In this document: positions 10,939 to 20,417 of the stretch, piece after piece
Layout: each line of letters starts with the position of its first letter
Numbering within the stretch: the stretch's first letter is position 1
From: a virus
Virus record (IMG/VR): IMGVR_UViG_3300036046_000374
Coordinates: 1-32,623 of that record
Reading direction: 5' to 3' (one strand)
Length of the DNA stretch: 32,623 bases
Program-made: the position numbers and the translations under genes
Notes under the pieces: generated by a model
What the model was told of the DNA's origin: nothing
The model's input: the letters and a program-made list of their open reading frames with translations, nothing else
Database searches by the model: none

Positions 10939-12603
10939 ATGGGCAAGCGGGGGCCCGGCGCGCGCCCCCAGGCAAAGGTTCAGGCCGAAGCGACTGAGGC
11001 GGGGCCGCCACCGACGCCCTGGCTTAATCCGATCCTTTCGCGGTCGGGCCGGGTCATTGCCTTCATCGAGTCGCTGCCGGTTACCAAGGGCATCCTTGCG
11101 GGCACATCGTTCAAGCTGCTCGACTTTCAGCTCGAATGGATTCGGGCGATCTACGATCCGGTCACCGAGGACGGCCGGCGGGCGGTGCGCCAGGCGCTGC
11201 TGTCGATCGCGCGGAAGAACGGGAAGACGGGCCTCATCGTCGGCATCGCGCTGGCGCACATGGTGGGGCCCGAAGCCGAAGACCGCGGTGAGATCGCAAG
11301 CGCCGCCAACGACAAGGAGCAGGCTGGCCTTGTCTTCAAGGAACTGGTCGCGATCATCGACGCCGTCCCCTGGATCGCCGCAATCACCAACGTCCAGAGC
11401 TTTAGGAAGACGATCGAGGTGACGGGCACGCCGCCGGCCGCGAACGGCCTGGGCGGCAAGGGCAAGGGAACGACCTACGAGGCGTTGAGTTCAGACGCGG
11501 ACACCAAGCACGGCATGTCGCCGTCGCTCTGGATTTACGACGAGCTGGCGCAATCGAAGAAGCGCGACCTTTTCGACGCGCTGCAAACGAGCCAGGGCGG
11601 CCGTCTTGAGCCGCTGGGTATCGTCATCTCGACGCAGTCCCCGCTCGCCAACCATCCGATGAGCGAGCTCGTCGACTATGGCGAGCAGGTGCTGAAGGGG
11701 ATAATCGACGACGAGACGTTCGTCGGCCGAATCTATGCTTCGCCCCATGGCTGTAATCTGCTGGACGAGGCGGCCTGGAAGGCGAGCAATCCGGCGCTGG
11801 GCACGTTCCGCGATGCCGTAGATTTGCGCACGCTGGCCAATCGCGCGACCCGGTTGCCGAGCTTCGAGAGTGCGTTCAGGAACCTCTACCTGAACCAGCG
11901 GGTGGACGCGGTCGAACGGGCGATCAACCAGGCCGACTGGGATGCCTGCGCAAACCCGGTGCCACTCGATGATCTCGTCGGCCTGCCCTGCTACGGCGGG
12001 CTCGACTTGGGATCGGTGAGCGACCTCAATGCGCTGACGCTTTACTGGCCGGATGTGAACGCTGCCCACACGTGGCTGTGGGTTCCGAAGGAGCGGGTGC
12101 GGGAGCGCGCCGAGAAGGATCGGGTGCCCTACGATGTGTGGGTTCGCGACGGGCACATCACCGCGACGCCCGGCCGCGCGCGCGACGACATGGCCATTCT
12201 GCGGCGGCTGGTTTGGGCGGCGGACAATTTCAACCTGAAAGGCGTCGGCTATGACCGTTGGCGCATCGAGGACCTGAAGAAGAAGCTTGAGGATGAGGGG
12301 TTGGGTGCGCTCCCGCTTGAGGCGCACGGCCAGGGCTTCAGGGATATGGGCCCCGCGTTCGACGCCTTCGAAACTGAACTGATCGATGGTCGGCTGCGGC
12401 ATGACGGCAGCCCGGCGATGCGCTGGATGGCGTCGAACTGCGCCGTGCAGAAGGACGACGCGGGCAACAGCAAGCCTTCGAAGGCGAAGTCGAACGACAA
12501 GATCGACGGCATCGTGACGCTGGTGATGGCAATCGGGCTGGCGAAGCGGACGAAGGGGCCGGTGGAATCGGTCTATGAGGAGCGCGGGATCGTCACGGTC
12601 TGA
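10939..12603 (+). CDS. Terminase large subunit, 554 aa
   Basis: The DNA-packaging motor. ATPase domain: Walker A S-I-A-R-K-N-G-K-T-G (about residues 89-98), Walker B S-L-W-I-Y-D-E-L (Asp201, Glu202) and coupling motif S-T-Q-S (about 231-234). Nuclease domain, RNase H-like: first Asp356 in GLDLGSVSD (with Asp362), and a C-terminal D in NDKIDGIVTLV near residue 530. Length is typical of the Terminase_1/HK97 group. The basic N-terminus MGKRGPGARP is common in this branch. No small subunit gene is recognisable beside it; the HNH protein is the only upstream packaging gene. Confidence 0.96.
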   Translation: MGKRGPGARPQAKVQAEATEAGPPPTPWLNPILSRSGRVIAFIESLPVTKGILAGTSFKLLDFQLEWIRAIYDPVTEDGRRAVRQALLSIARKNGKTGLIVGIALAHMVGPEAEDRGEIASAANDKEQAGLVFKELVAIIDAVPWIAAITNVQSFRKTIEVTGTPPAANGLGGKGKGTTYEALSSDADTKHGMSPSLWIYDELAQSKKRDLFDALQTSQGGRLEPLGIVISTQSPLANHPMSELVDYGEQVLKGIIDDETFVGRIYASPHGCNLLDEAAWKASNPALGTFRDAVDLRTLANRATRLPSFESAFRNLYLNQRVDAVERAINQADWDACANPVPLDDLVGLPCYGGLDLGSVSDLNALTLYWPDVNAAHTWLWVPKERVRERAEKDRVPYDVWVRDGHITATPGRARDDMAILRRLVWAADNFNLKGVGYDRWRIEDLKKKLEDEGLGALPLEAHGQGFRDMGPAFDAFETELIDGRLRHDGSPAMRWMASNCAVQKDDAGNSKPSKAKSNDKIDGIVTLVMAIGLAKRTKGPVESVYEERGIVTV

Positions 12604-12636
12604 CGTCGGCCAAGCGAGATCGGAAGGGTCCGCCCC

Positions 12637-13986
12637 ATGAACCTTTTGAGCCGCGACTTCTGGTGGCCGAGTCCGACGCCGACGCCGGCGCATGAAGTGT
12701 TAAGCGGGGAAGCCGCGGGCGGGCTGCCGGTGACGCGCGCGGAGGTTCGCGGCACGCCGAGCATCGAGAACCCGTCGGTGCCGCTGACCGGCAACAACAT
12801 CCTGGGATCGATCGGGAGCGACGCGAACGGCCAGATGGTGACGCCGGTGACGGCGATGGGGACGAGCGCGATCTACGCCTGCGTCTCGACGATCGCCGAC
12901 ATCAAGGCGATGCTGCCCTGGAACCTGATGGAGCGCAGCCGCGACGGCTCGGTCAGGATCGCATCCGAGCGGCAGCTGCACTTCGTGCTGCACGATCGGC
13001 CGAACAGCTACCAGACGAGCTTCATCCACCGCCAGCAAGGCCAGGCGCAGGCGCTGCTTTGGGGAAATTTCTACGCGGAAGTCCAGCGCGACCGACGAAC
13101 GGGGGAGTGCATCGGGCTCTGGCCGATCCCCGCTTGGCTGGTGACCCCGGAGCTGCGCGATGGCGTGAAGAGCTTCCTCATCAACGGCATGCGCTTTGCC
13201 GACGAGGACATCTTCCATGTGCCGGCGTTCGGCTGGGACGGCGTGCGGGGCATCAGCCCGATCTCGCTGCACCGGCGGTCGATCGGTATGTCGCTGTCGG
13301 CGGAAGCCTTCGGTGAGAATTTCTATCGCAACGGCACCCGATTGGCCGGCGCACTGCAGCATCCGGCGCAGCTGACCGTCGAGGCGATGGGCCGGCTGAG
13401 GACGAGCTGGTCGGACGCCTATTCGGGCGCGGCGAACGCGGGCAAGGTCGCGATTCTCGAGGAGGGCATGACCTTCTCGCCGTTCACGATGCCGCTCGAG
13501 GATGCGCAGTTCGTCGAGACGCGGAAGTTCCAGATCGCCGACGCGGCGCGCATCTACCGGATGCCACTGCACATGGTCGGCGAGATGGACGGCGCCAAGT
13601 TCAACAACATTGAGCAGCAGAACATCGACTTCGTGACGAAGTGCCTGCTGCCCTGGATCGTGCGCTGGGAGCAGGAAGCGCAGGCGAAGCTGCTGACCGA
13701 GACTGAGCGGCGGACGCTGTTCACCAAGATCAACGTCTCCGGCCTGATGCGCGGCGACATGAAGAGCCGCTTCGAGGCCTATGCGCTGGCGCGCCAGTGG
13801 GGCTGGCAGAGCGTGAACGACATCCTCGACCTGGAGGACCGGAACGGCATAGGCCCGGCCGGCGACGTCTACCTGCAACCGATGAACATGGTGCCCGCCG
13901 GTTCGGACCCGGCAAGCATGGATAAGGCGGGCAGCGACCCTGCGGAGACGACTGGAAGTGGAGAGGGGGCGGACGATGGAGATTGA
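12637..13986 (+). CDS. Portal protein, HK97 family, 449 aa
   Basis: Dodecameric DNA gate at the capsid vertex. Family features seen in order: an N-terminal segment with TPVTAMGTSAIYACVSTIAD, WNLMERSRDGS, the HFVLHDRPNSYQTSF stretch, F-Y-A-E-V-Q-R-D, DEDIFHVPAFGWDGVRGISP, and the late D-A-A-R-I-Y-R-M-P-L-H-M-V-G motif followed by NIEQQNIDFV. The last 40 residues are low complexity, ending in Gly/Asp. Ribosome-binding site GGAAGGG lies upstream. The 3' end overlaps the protease gene by 11 nt. Confidence 0.96.
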   Translation: MNLLSRDFWWPSPTPTPAHEVLSGEAAGGLPVTRAEVRGTPSIENPSVPLTGNNILGSIGSDANGQMVTPVTAMGTSAIYACVSTIADIKAMLPWNLMERSRDGSVRIASERQLHFVLHDRPNSYQTSFIHRQQGQAQALLWGNFYAEVQRDRRTGECIGLWPIPAWLVTPELRDGVKSFLINGMRFADEDIFHVPAFGWDGVRGISPISLHRRSIGMSLSAEAFGENFYRNGTRLAGALQHPAQLTVEAMGRLRTSWSDAYSGAANAGKVAILEEGMTFSPFTMPLEDAQFVETRKFQIADAARIYRMPLHMVGEMDGAKFNNIEQQNIDFVTKCLLPWIVRWEQEAQAKLLTETERRTLFTKINVSGLMRGDMKSRFEAYALARQWGWQSVNDILDLEDRNGIGPAGDVYLQPMNMVPAGSDPASMDKAGSDPAETTGSGEGADDGD

Positions 13987-14581
13987 GCGCCGCATCGCGG
14001 AGAGCGCGATCGAGGTGCGCTTCGCGGATGCCGAAGCGCAGACCGGCACCACGATTCGGGGCTATGCCGCGCGGTTCAATTCGCCCTCGCAGCCGATCGG
14101 CGGGCGGTTCGTGGAGCAGATTGCGCCTGGCGCCTTTGACGATGTGCTGGGCGACGATGTCCGGGCGCTCATCAACCACGACCCCAGCCTCATCCTCGGC
14201 CGCTCTGTCGCCGGCACGCTGCGCCTGTCGGTCGACGGGCAGGGCCTCGCCTATGAGGTCGATCTGCCGGACGTGGGCTATGCGCGGGATCTGGCGACGT
14301 CGATCGCGCGCGGGGACATCAACCAGTCGAGCTTCGGATTTTCGCTGGAGCTGGACGGCGAGGAGTGGAGCCGCGGCGAGGGGGGCATGAAGGTACGCAC
14401 CATCACGAAGGTGAAGCGGCTCTACGACGTGAGCCCGGTGACCTATCCGGCCTACGCCGAAGCGACAGTTGGGCTGCGGTCGCTGCAGCGCTTCGAGGAC
14501 GCCGAGAGCGCGGCAGTGCAGGCGTCGGTTGCGGCCGAAGCCGAGCGGCGCGCACGCTGGCTGCAGCTCGCCCGCGCCTGA
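13976..14581 (+). CDS. Prohead protease, HK97 family, 201 aa
   Basis: Capsid maturation serine protease. Starts MEIERRIAESAIEVRFADAE; the ATG at 13976 has AGAGGGGG upstream, while a GTG six codons earlier is weaker. Family motifs: I-R-G-Y-A-A-R-F-N-S, catalytic His in ALINHDPSLILGRS, catalytic Ser in N-Q-S-S-F-G-F-S, and V-S-P-V-T-Y-P-A-Y near the end. It cleaves the capsid delta domain after assembly. Confidence 0.94.
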   Translation: MEIERRIAESAIEVRFADAEAQTGTTIRGYAARFNSPSQPIGGRFVEQIAPGAFDDVLGDDVRALINHDPSLILGRSVAGTLRLSVDGQGLAYEVDLPDVGYARDLATSIARGDINQSSFGFSLELDGEEWSRGEGGMKVRTITKVKRLYDVSPVTYPAYAEATVGLRSLQRFEDAESAAVQASVAAEAERRARWLQLARA

Positions 14582-14614
14582 CGCCACCCCGGATTGAAAG
14601 ACACCCCTCCGACC

Positions 14615-14652
14615 GGGCCGGCCGGCGGAGCAGGGACGACGCTGGCCGGCCC
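14615..14652 (+). other. Strong hairpin upstream of the capsid ribosome-binding site
   Basis: GGGCCGGCCGGC (14615-14626) pairs with GCTGGCCGGCCC (14641-14652), a 12-bp stem with one G-U pair and a 14-nt loop. No U-tract follows; the capsid ribosome-binding site begins a few bases later. It may be an RNA processing or stability element, or an attenuator, isolating capsid mRNA from upstream genes. Confidence 0.7.
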
Positions 14653-14669
14653 TCAGAAAGGAGAATGCA

Positions 14670-15977
14670 ATGACCCTCCAAGAACTTCGCGACGCGCGCA
14701 ATCGCGTCGCCCAGCGCATGCGCGACATGCACGCGGCTGCCGAGACCGAGAACCGCGGATTTTCGGCCGAGGAGCGCGGCGAGTGGGAGCGGCTGGTTGC
14801 CGAGCACAATTCGCTTGAGGAGCGCATTGCCGCTGCCGAGCAGGTCGAGCATGCGAACCGTCGCGATCCCGCCCAGGTGCGCGCCGGCGGCGGCCGCGCG
14901 GCCATCGAGACGCCGGGTATCGGCCACAATGGCGGGCCCGGGCTGGACGAGATGCGCGCCTTCCGCAGCTGGCTGACCCGTGCCCCGCACCTCACGCGCG
15001 CGCTGACCGACGAGGACCGGGCGTGGATGCAAACTCGCATGGGTGCTGTGCCCGAAGACGCGCTGGCCGCACTGCCGCAGGAGCAGCGGGACTTCGCGAT
15101 CGGCGCCGGCAACGCCGGTGGCTTCACGGTGCCGCAGGACTTCTTCAACAGCCTCGAAGTCGCGATGCGGGACTTCGGAGCCATGCTCCGACCGGGGGTC
15201 GCGCAGATCATCCGGACGGATTCGGGTGCGCCGCTGCCGATGCCGACCTTCAATTACACCGCAGTTGTGGCGACGATCATCGGCGAAGGCACGGCGATTG
15301 CCACCGACACCTCGACGCCGTTCGGATCGACCACGCTGGGCGGCTTCATGTATGCGCCGCCGATCCTGCCGATCTCGATCCAGTTCCTGCAGGATACGGC
15401 GTTCGACGAAGCCTTCATCGTGAATGCGATGGGCGAAGCGCTGGGCCGGGGCATGAACGCCCACTTCACGACCGGCACCGGCACCGGCCAGCCTCGCGGC
15501 CTGATGGTGGCCGCAACGATTGGCCGGACGGGTGCGACCGGCAACGCCACCTCCATCAGCTACAACGAGCTGCTGCTGACGGAGCATTCGGTCGACCCGG
15601 CATATCGCATTGGCGCGCAGTGGATGTTCCACGACTCCACCCTTCGCATCCTGAAGGGCCTGGTCGACACCCAGAACCGGCCGCTGTTCCTGCCGACGCT
15701 GGGCGGCATCGCGGGCGCCGCGCCGGCGACGATCATGGGCTACCCCTATGTCATCAACCAGGACGTGGCGGTGATGGCCGCGAACGCCCGGTCGATCGCG
15801 TTCGGGCGGCTCGACAAGTACAAGATTCGCCTGGTCCGTCAGGTGCAGGTGCTGCGCCTTTCCGAGCGCTACGCCGACCGCCTGCAGGTGGGCTTCGTCG
15901 CCTTCCTGCGCGGCGACGGCAACCTGCTGGACGCCGGCACCAACCCGGTGCGGCTGTTCCAGAACTCGGCCACCTGA
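14670..15977 (+). CDS. Major capsid protein, HK97 fold, 435 aa
   Basis: Starts MTLQELRDARNRVAQRMRDM with a strong ribosome-binding site (AAAGGAG). Residues 1-65 are a charged coiled coil, the delta domain that acts as scaffold and is removed by the protease. A linker with GIGHNGGPGLDEMRAFRSWL precedes the mature part, which carries family features: GNAGGFTVPQDFFNSLE, a P-T-F-N-Y segment, GGFMYAPPILPISIQFLQDT, TGTGTGQPRGLM and the C-terminal VLRLSERYADRLQVGFVAFL. Cleavage is likely near residues 90-120. Adjacent to portal and protease in canonical order. Confidence 0.96.
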   Translation: MTLQELRDARNRVAQRMRDMHAAAETENRGFSAEERGEWERLVAEHNSLEERIAAAEQVEHANRRDPAQVRAGGGRAAIETPGIGHNGGPGLDEMRAFRSWLTRAPHLTRALTDEDRAWMQTRMGAVPEDALAALPQEQRDFAIGAGNAGGFTVPQDFFNSLEVAMRDFGAMLRPGVAQIIRTDSGAPLPMPTFNYTAVVATIIGEGTAIATDTSTPFGSTTLGGFMYAPPILPISIQFLQDTAFDEAFIVNAMGEALGRGMNAHFTTGTGTGQPRGLMVAATIGRTGATGNATSISYNELLLTEHSVDPAYRIGAQWMFHDSTLRILKGLVDTQNRPLFLPTLGGIAGAAPATIMGYPYVINQDVAVMAANARSIAFGRLDKYKIRLVRQVQVLRLSERYADRLQVGFVAFLRGDGNLLDAGTNPVRLFQNSAT

Positions 15978-15987
15978 GCCCGGAGGA

Positions 15988-16015
15988 GAGGCGTCGGGCT
16001 GCCACCCGGCGCCTC
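15988..16015 (+). other. Hairpin after the capsid gene
   Basis: GAGGCGTCGGG (15988-15998) pairs with CCCGGCGCCTC (16005-16015) around a 6-nt loop, one G-U pair. It lies 11 nt after the capsid stop and has no U-tract. Probably a stability or processing element rather than a full terminator, as the next gene follows closely. Confidence 0.65.
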
Positions 16016-16051
16016 CAACCGCCGCGCCTGAAATCCAAGGAGTGAACGACC

Positions 16052-16315
16052 ATGACCGACCAGACCACCCCGCCGGCGGAGACGCCGAAGGCCGAGAAGA
16101 CGCGCCGCGTGCTGATCCTGAACGACACCACGATCGACGGCGTTCCCTACAAGTGCCGCAGTGTCGTCGACCTGCCGACGCAGACCGCCGATACGCTCGT
16201 CGCCGGTTCGGTTGCCGACGACAACAAGGCGGCCTGGGAGCAGGCATTGAAGGCCGACAAGGCGAAGCCGGTGAAGCATGTGCCGGTGGCGACCAGCGTC
16301 GACGCCGACGACTGA
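16052..16315 (+). CDS. Small head-region protein, 87 aa
   Basis: Starts MTDQTTPPAETPKAEKTRRV, with CAAGGAG upstream. The core (VLILNDTTIDGVPYKCRSVV, then a helix DNKAAWEQALKADKAKPV) looks like a small beta-strand-plus-helix protein. Genes of this size often follow the capsid gene in HK97-type phages and may encode head decoration or completion factors, but no family is recognised. It is followed by a terminator, so it closes the head transcription unit. Confidence 0.7.
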   Translation: MTDQTTPPAETPKAEKTRRVLILNDTTIDGVPYKCRSVVDLPTQTADTLVAGSVADDNKAAWEQALKADKAKPVKHVPVATSVDADD

Positions 16316-16341
16316 CCCCTGATCCTTCCCAGGGACCAACT

Positions 16342-16379
16342 GCGGCCGGCGGTTTGACGCTGCCGGCCGCCCCTTTTTC
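16342..16379 (+). terminator. Rho-independent terminator after the head genes
   Basis: GCGGCCGGC (16342-16350) pairs perfectly with GCCGGCCGC (16362-16370) around an 11-nt loop, followed by CCC and five T residues. It shares the sequence GACGCTG...CCGGCC with the hairpin upstream of the capsid gene. It should reduce expression of downstream genes relative to capsid. Confidence 0.82.
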
Positions 16380-16393
16380 GGGAGAGGCGGCCC

Positions 16394-17062
16394 ATGGCCT
16401 ATACTGCGAAAGACGCGGCCGGCGCCGTGATCAGCTTCCTGTCTCGCCTCGTCGGGTCGGATCATCTTACGGCAATCGAGCTGTATAACGGCAACACCGC
16501 AGTGGCGGCCAACAACCGACTGCCCGTGGATGCGGTGGGGCCGCTTACGGATGCGCAGCTTCGCGCGGCGGCAATCGCGATTACGGGGGCGTTGACAGAC
16601 GCTCAGCTGCGGGCTGCGGCTGTGGCGGTTTCGGGCTCGGTGTCGCTTGCCGCCTCGCTTCCGGCCGGGGCCAACAACATCGGCGATGTGGACGTGCTTT
16701 CTCTGCCCGCCCTGCCGGCGGGGACGAACAACATCGGCGATGTCGATGTGCTGACCCTGCCGCTCGCCGCCACCACGACGCGTGAACACAACCCGACTGG
16801 CGCGCGCCGCACGTCGCTGGCGGCGTCGAACAATGTTGCGCTGCCCACGCTCGGGGCGAGCCGCGAAATCTACGTCTTCGCCAGTGCCGACTGCTTCGTT
16901 CGCACCGGCGACAACGCCGTGACGGCCGCCGACGATGGCAATTCTCACCCGCTGGTCGCTGGTGAGCGGTTCTACTTCCGCGTCCCTGTCGCGCATACGC
17001 ACATTGCTGCGATCCGCGCCACGGCTGACGGCGTTGTCACGATCCGCTCGGTCAACGGCTGA
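16394..17062 (+). CDS. Repeat-containing structural/appendage protein, 222 aa
   Basis: Starts [26 protein letters not shown] upstream. Two internal repeat types are visible: [11 protein letters not shown] / [11 protein letters not shown] (about residues 51-80) and [14 protein letters not shown] / [14 protein letters not shown] (about 89-120), as in phage fibre shafts or decoration proteins. The last 90 residues look like a beta-rich globular domain ([33 protein letters not shown]). Its place between head genes and a beta-helix spike suggests a virion surface role. The stop shares one base with the next start. Confidence 0.7.
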   Translation: MAYTAKDAAGAVISFLSRLVGSDHLTAIELYNGNTAVAANNRLPVDAVGPLTDAQLRAAAIAITGALTDAQLRAAAVAVSGSVSLAASLPAGANNIGDVDVLSLPALPAGTNNIGDVDVLTLPLAATTTREHNPTGARRTSLAASNNVALPTLGASREIYVFASADCFVRTGDNAVTAADDGNSHPLVAGERFYFRVPVAHTHIAAIRATADGVVTIRSVNG

Positions 17063-19473
17063 TGCTGATCGGGCCGGGAAGGCTGCTGCAACGGCGGCGA
17101 CGTGCGGCGGCGAGCGCCGAGGCGCCGATCACGGCGATTGCCGCCGACGGGTTTACGCTCACCAGGCGTTCGGCCGGGGCCGGCGGGACGGGCGGGGCTT
17201 CGGGTGCGCGGGTGCTTGACCTGCCCTACACCATTTTGCGGGTGGGACACGACACGAACGGCACGCTGGGGACGCGCTCCGAAACCGGCTACATGCACCA
17301 CGAGAAGCGGCTGTTGGCGACCGGGGCCTATGGCGCGTTCAGCTGGTCGACGACCGAAGGCGTTGCCGACCATCCGATCCTGGTGGGTGACGTGGTTGCC
17401 GGCGTCGTCAACAATTCGACGCGGGTGGCGCCCAAGCCCAACTTCGCCTGGTGGACGCCGCCGACCCAGTTGATCTTCAACGGCGAAGGCTTCTGGCTTC
17501 GGGCGCTCATCAGTAGCCAGTCGGCGCGGGCGGGGCAGCAGGTGCCGTGCGTCGAGTTCATCGTCTCCGATCATCTGGGCGCGCAGGTGCCGTTCAAGGT
17601 TTCGACGCCGACGTGGCGCGCCTGCCCGGTGGCGATGCCGGCCGGAGAGGTCATCGGGTGCGAGGTCTATGAGCGGTTCGTCACCTGGGCCGATATCTCG
17701 ACACTGGCGGCCTCGGCGCTGGTCGATACGCAGTTTCTGACGGCCAATGCCATTGTCTATCCATGGACGGGAGGGGAGGCCTCGCGGTTCCTGACCGCCG
17801 GCCAGGCGCATGCGAACCGGCTGCGGAACGGCCCGCTGCGCATCTACAAATCGGCGCTGAATGCCAAATACGCCTATATCGGCACCGGCGGCACCGGGAC
17901 GCTGAGCGAGACGGAGGCGACGGCGCGGGCCAATCCCTACGCCAGCATGTCGGCGGCGATGACGGCGGCGGTGACGGATCGCTCGGCGTGCGAGCTGATC
18001 GTCTATCGGTTCCGCAACTCGGCGACGGCGATCGGCTTTCCGAGCTCGGGCACGCGGGTTTCGCGGGGCTTTCCGCTGCGCATCGAGCTCGATCCGCTGG
18101 ACATCTTCACCGGCGGCGCTTCGGGCGGCAAGCTGGCGGTGGGCTGGAACGGCACTAACCCCGATGTTATTGGCCGCTCACGGCTGGCAATGTTGGCCGG
18201 CATTACCGACACGACGCGGTGTGGCGTCAGCTTCCGGGGACTGGCGCTCAATCGCACGACGACGGGGAGCATTACCGCCGAAACCGGCGTCACCGGGCTG
18301 GATTATCAGTTTTATGACTGTGAGACCACGGACTCGGTGACGACGCACTTCACCGGCTCAGCCGCCGGCGTCGAGAACCGCACCTACAGCTATGACAGCC
18401 GGTGGGAAAAGAGTGTCACCGGCTCCTACGCCTGCACGACCGACGGCCATGAGAGCTACTGGTATGGCTCGCGGTTGACCGGCCTGGTGACGGGCACGCT
18501 GACCCTGACGGCGCGAGTGTTTGCCGGCTGCTATGGCGACCGGATCGTCTCGGTAAATGTCGGCAACTCCAGCTCACCGCAAGGGAACGGCTGCTGGCAG
18601 GACTCGGTGTTCCACGATGTGCGCGGCGATATCTCGCCCATCGATCTCACGCAGGACTGGCACGGGTTCAACCTGAACCAGTGCATCATCCTGTCGCTTA
18701 GCCCGACGGCGGGCAATGTCCTTGGATTCAAAGGCGGCGACACCTCGGCCGGGCGCGTCACCAATGTCACCACGCACCACATGGTCAATCCGGCGGCGCA
18801 ACTCGAAGGCCGGATGAACATGCTCTACGACAACAATGGCGGGACGGTGACGGCGTCGATCTCGGGCACGACGATGACGGTGACGGCGGTGGCGCTGGGC
18901 GCGCTGGCTGTTGGGCAGGGTATTTCCGGCACGGGGGTGACGCCGGGGACGACGATCACGGCGCTGGGCACCGGCACGGGAGGGACGGGCACCTACACGG
19001 TGAGCGCGTCGCAGACCGTCGGTTCGACGACCATCGTTGCCCACCTGCCGCGCAACCACACGGACATCAGCCGGACGAACATGGTGCTGGGGCCGAGCTC
19101 GGCGCGCAAGGGCGACATCACGCTCCAGAACCCGGCAGCCACCGGCATCATCGAGGATTCGCACGCGGTGGGGACGACGGGCATGGTGATCGGCAGCTTC
19201 CAGCAGTTCGGGCATGTGACCTACGGCCGCGGCTCGCTGAACACCGGCGCGGCGGACGGCAGCCCGACCAACCTGCAATTCGTGGCCAATAACTGCGTCA
19301 CCTACTCGGGCGGGGTGCCGGTGGCCGGCACCCGGGCGCTTTCCGGCGTGGGCGACTATCGGCCGGCAGTGGGCAGCCCGCTGCGCCGGCCGACGGTGGA
19401 GCATGTGCTGAAATTCGACATCGTGGGCAATGTGCGGGCGGTGGATAGCTGGCCCGGGGCGATTGCGGCGTGA
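17062..19473 (+). CDS. Beta-helix spike-like protein, 803 aa
   Basis: A long, Gly/Thr/Ser/Asn-rich protein with regular short strands and N-turns, typical of right-handed parallel beta-helix (pectate-lyase-like) phage spikes. The N-terminal 270 residues look globular ([40 protein letters not shown]). The helix spans roughly 300-780 ([38 protein letters not shown]). Residues about 594-659 are a separate module ([20 protein letters not shown], then [18 protein letters not shown]) that recurs in many unrelated phage proteins. Likely binds or degrades host surface polysaccharide. No catalytic residues identified. Confidence 0.78.
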   Translation: MLIGPGRLLQRRRRAAASAEAPITAIAADGFTLTRRSAGAGGTGGASGARVLDLPYTILRVGHDTNGTLGTRSETGYMHHEKRLLATGAYGAFSWSTTEGVADHPILVGDVVAGVVNNSTRVAPKPNFAWWTPPTQLIFNGEGFWLRALISSQSARAGQQVPCVEFIVSDHLGAQVPFKVSTPTWRACPVAMPAGEVIGCEVYERFVTWADISTLAASALVDTQFLTANAIVYPWTGGEASRFLTAGQAHANRLRNGPLRIYKSALNAKYAYIGTGGTGTLSETEATARANPYASMSAAMTAAVTDRSACELIVYRFRNSATAIGFPSSGTRVSRGFPLRIELDPLDIFTGGASGGKLAVGWNGTNPDVIGRSRLAMLAGITDTTRCGVSFRGLALNRTTTGSITAETGVTGLDYQFYDCETTDSVTTHFTGSAAGVENRTYSYDSRWEKSVTGSYACTTDGHESYWYGSRLTGLVTGTLTLTARVFAGCYGDRIVSVNVGNSSSPQGNGCWQDSVFHDVRGDISPIDLTQDWHGFNLNQCIILSLSPTAGNVLGFKGGDTSAGRVTNVTTHHMVNPAAQLEGRMNMLYDNNGGTVTASISGTTMTVTAVALGALAVGQGISGTGVTPGTTITALGTGTGGTGTYTVSASQTVGSTTIVAHLPRNHTDISRTNMVLGPSSARKGDITLQNPAATGIIEDSHAVGTTGMVIGSFQQFGHVTYGRGSLNTGAADGSPTNLQFVANNCVTYSGGVPVAGTRALSGVGDYRPAVGSPLRRPTVEHVLKFDIVGNVRAVDSWPGAIAA

Positions 19474-20417
19474 CGACGCTGACGCTCAAATCCGGCGACC
19501 ATGTCGAGCTGGCGGACGATGAGCCGTTCGAGCTGCTGCACGCGCCGCGTGGAACGGTGGGGGCGAGCGTTCGCGGTGGCACCTTCGGGCGCATCCTTGG
19601 CAGCACCGGGGCGAGTTTCACGGCGGAGGGCTTCACCCTTCGGATGGGGCCGGTGCCGACGACGCGCATTGCCGCGATCCGGCTGGTGACGCCGATGGGT
19701 GTGGTGCTGCGCGGTGCGCGGTGCGAGGGCTGGATCGCTGACATGGGCGTGCCCGAGACGGCGACGGCGCTGGACGCCACCGGCATGGTGATCGGGCGCC
19801 CGGCCGGCACGCTGCTGAGCGCCGAGCAGGGCGGCGACGGGCTGGTGATCGAGGACATGATCGGGCGGGACTTCCACCGGGGCCTGACCTTCGGCAAGCA
19901 GCATCGCGTGCTCAATCGCGCGGTGGCGCTTTCCGGGCTGCGAACGACGGGCTGGCGCGGCGGGCTGGGCAACGACTGCCTGTTCGACGGCATCAGCTAC
20001 ACCGACGCCGATCCGTGGCGCTACGGCCGCGACGGCGACCATGGCGACTTCTTCCACCCCTGGACGGATACCGGCTGGGCGACGCACGGGCTGACCTTGC
20101 GCGACGCGACCTTTTCGCAGGGCATCGGCTATCCGCTGATGGGGGTTTATCTCGACGACAACCAGAACCGCATGGGCTTCCACGGGACGCTGCTGGAGCG
20201 GGTGACGGTGATGAGCGGCCACGGGCAGGGGTTCCTGCTGGAGAATGTGCACGGGGCGCTGCGGGACTGCATGACCATTTGGAGCCGGCGCGGATCGCGC
20301 GGGCTGGACGACGCGCGCGACACGCCGCGCTTCAACCTTAATAAGGGCAGCCGGGTTTCGATGGCGGGGTGCGTGGGGCCGGTGGTGGTTGAGGCGGGTT
20401 CGGAGATCGTCGCATGA
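19470..20417 (+). CDS. Second beta-helix protein, 315 aa
   Basis: GTG start overlapping the previous stop (GTGA). The sequence [20 protein letters not shown] is followed by regular beta-helix-like repeats ([54 protein letters not shown]). A central [11 protein letters not shown] segment with clustered Asp/His resembles active-site or metal sites of polysaccharide lyases/hydrolases. It pairs with the longer spike gene and probably forms part of the same appendage. Enzyme activity is inference. Confidence 0.7.
   Translation: MTTLTLKSGDHVELADDEPFELLHAPRGTVGASVRGGTFGRILGSTGASFTAEGFTLRMGPVPTTRIAAIRLVTPMGVVLRGARCEGWIADMGVPETATALDATGMVIGRPAGTLLSAEQGGDGLVIEDMIGRDFHRGLTFGKQHRVLNRAVALSGLRTTGWRGGLGNDCLFDGISYTDADPWRYGRDGDHGDFFHPWTDTGWATHGLTLRDATFSQGIGYPLMGVYLDDNQNRMGFHGTLLERVTVMSGHGQGFLLENVHGALRDCMTIWSRRGSRGLDDARDTPRFNLNKGSRVSMAGCVGPVVVEAGSEIVA

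Noticed and set aside
12617-12628. AGATCGGAAG, which resembles the start of a sequencing adapter
   Set aside because: Only ten bases match and the following bases differ from the adapter. The reading on both sides is continuous and the GGAAGGG serves as the portal ribosome-binding site, so this is chance.
14403-16247. 614-codon minus-strand open frame opposite the capsid gene
   Set aside because: The plus strand encodes an unmistakable HK97 capsid with ribosome-binding site and correct neighbours. The antisense product is Arg/Ala/Pro-rich and featureless.
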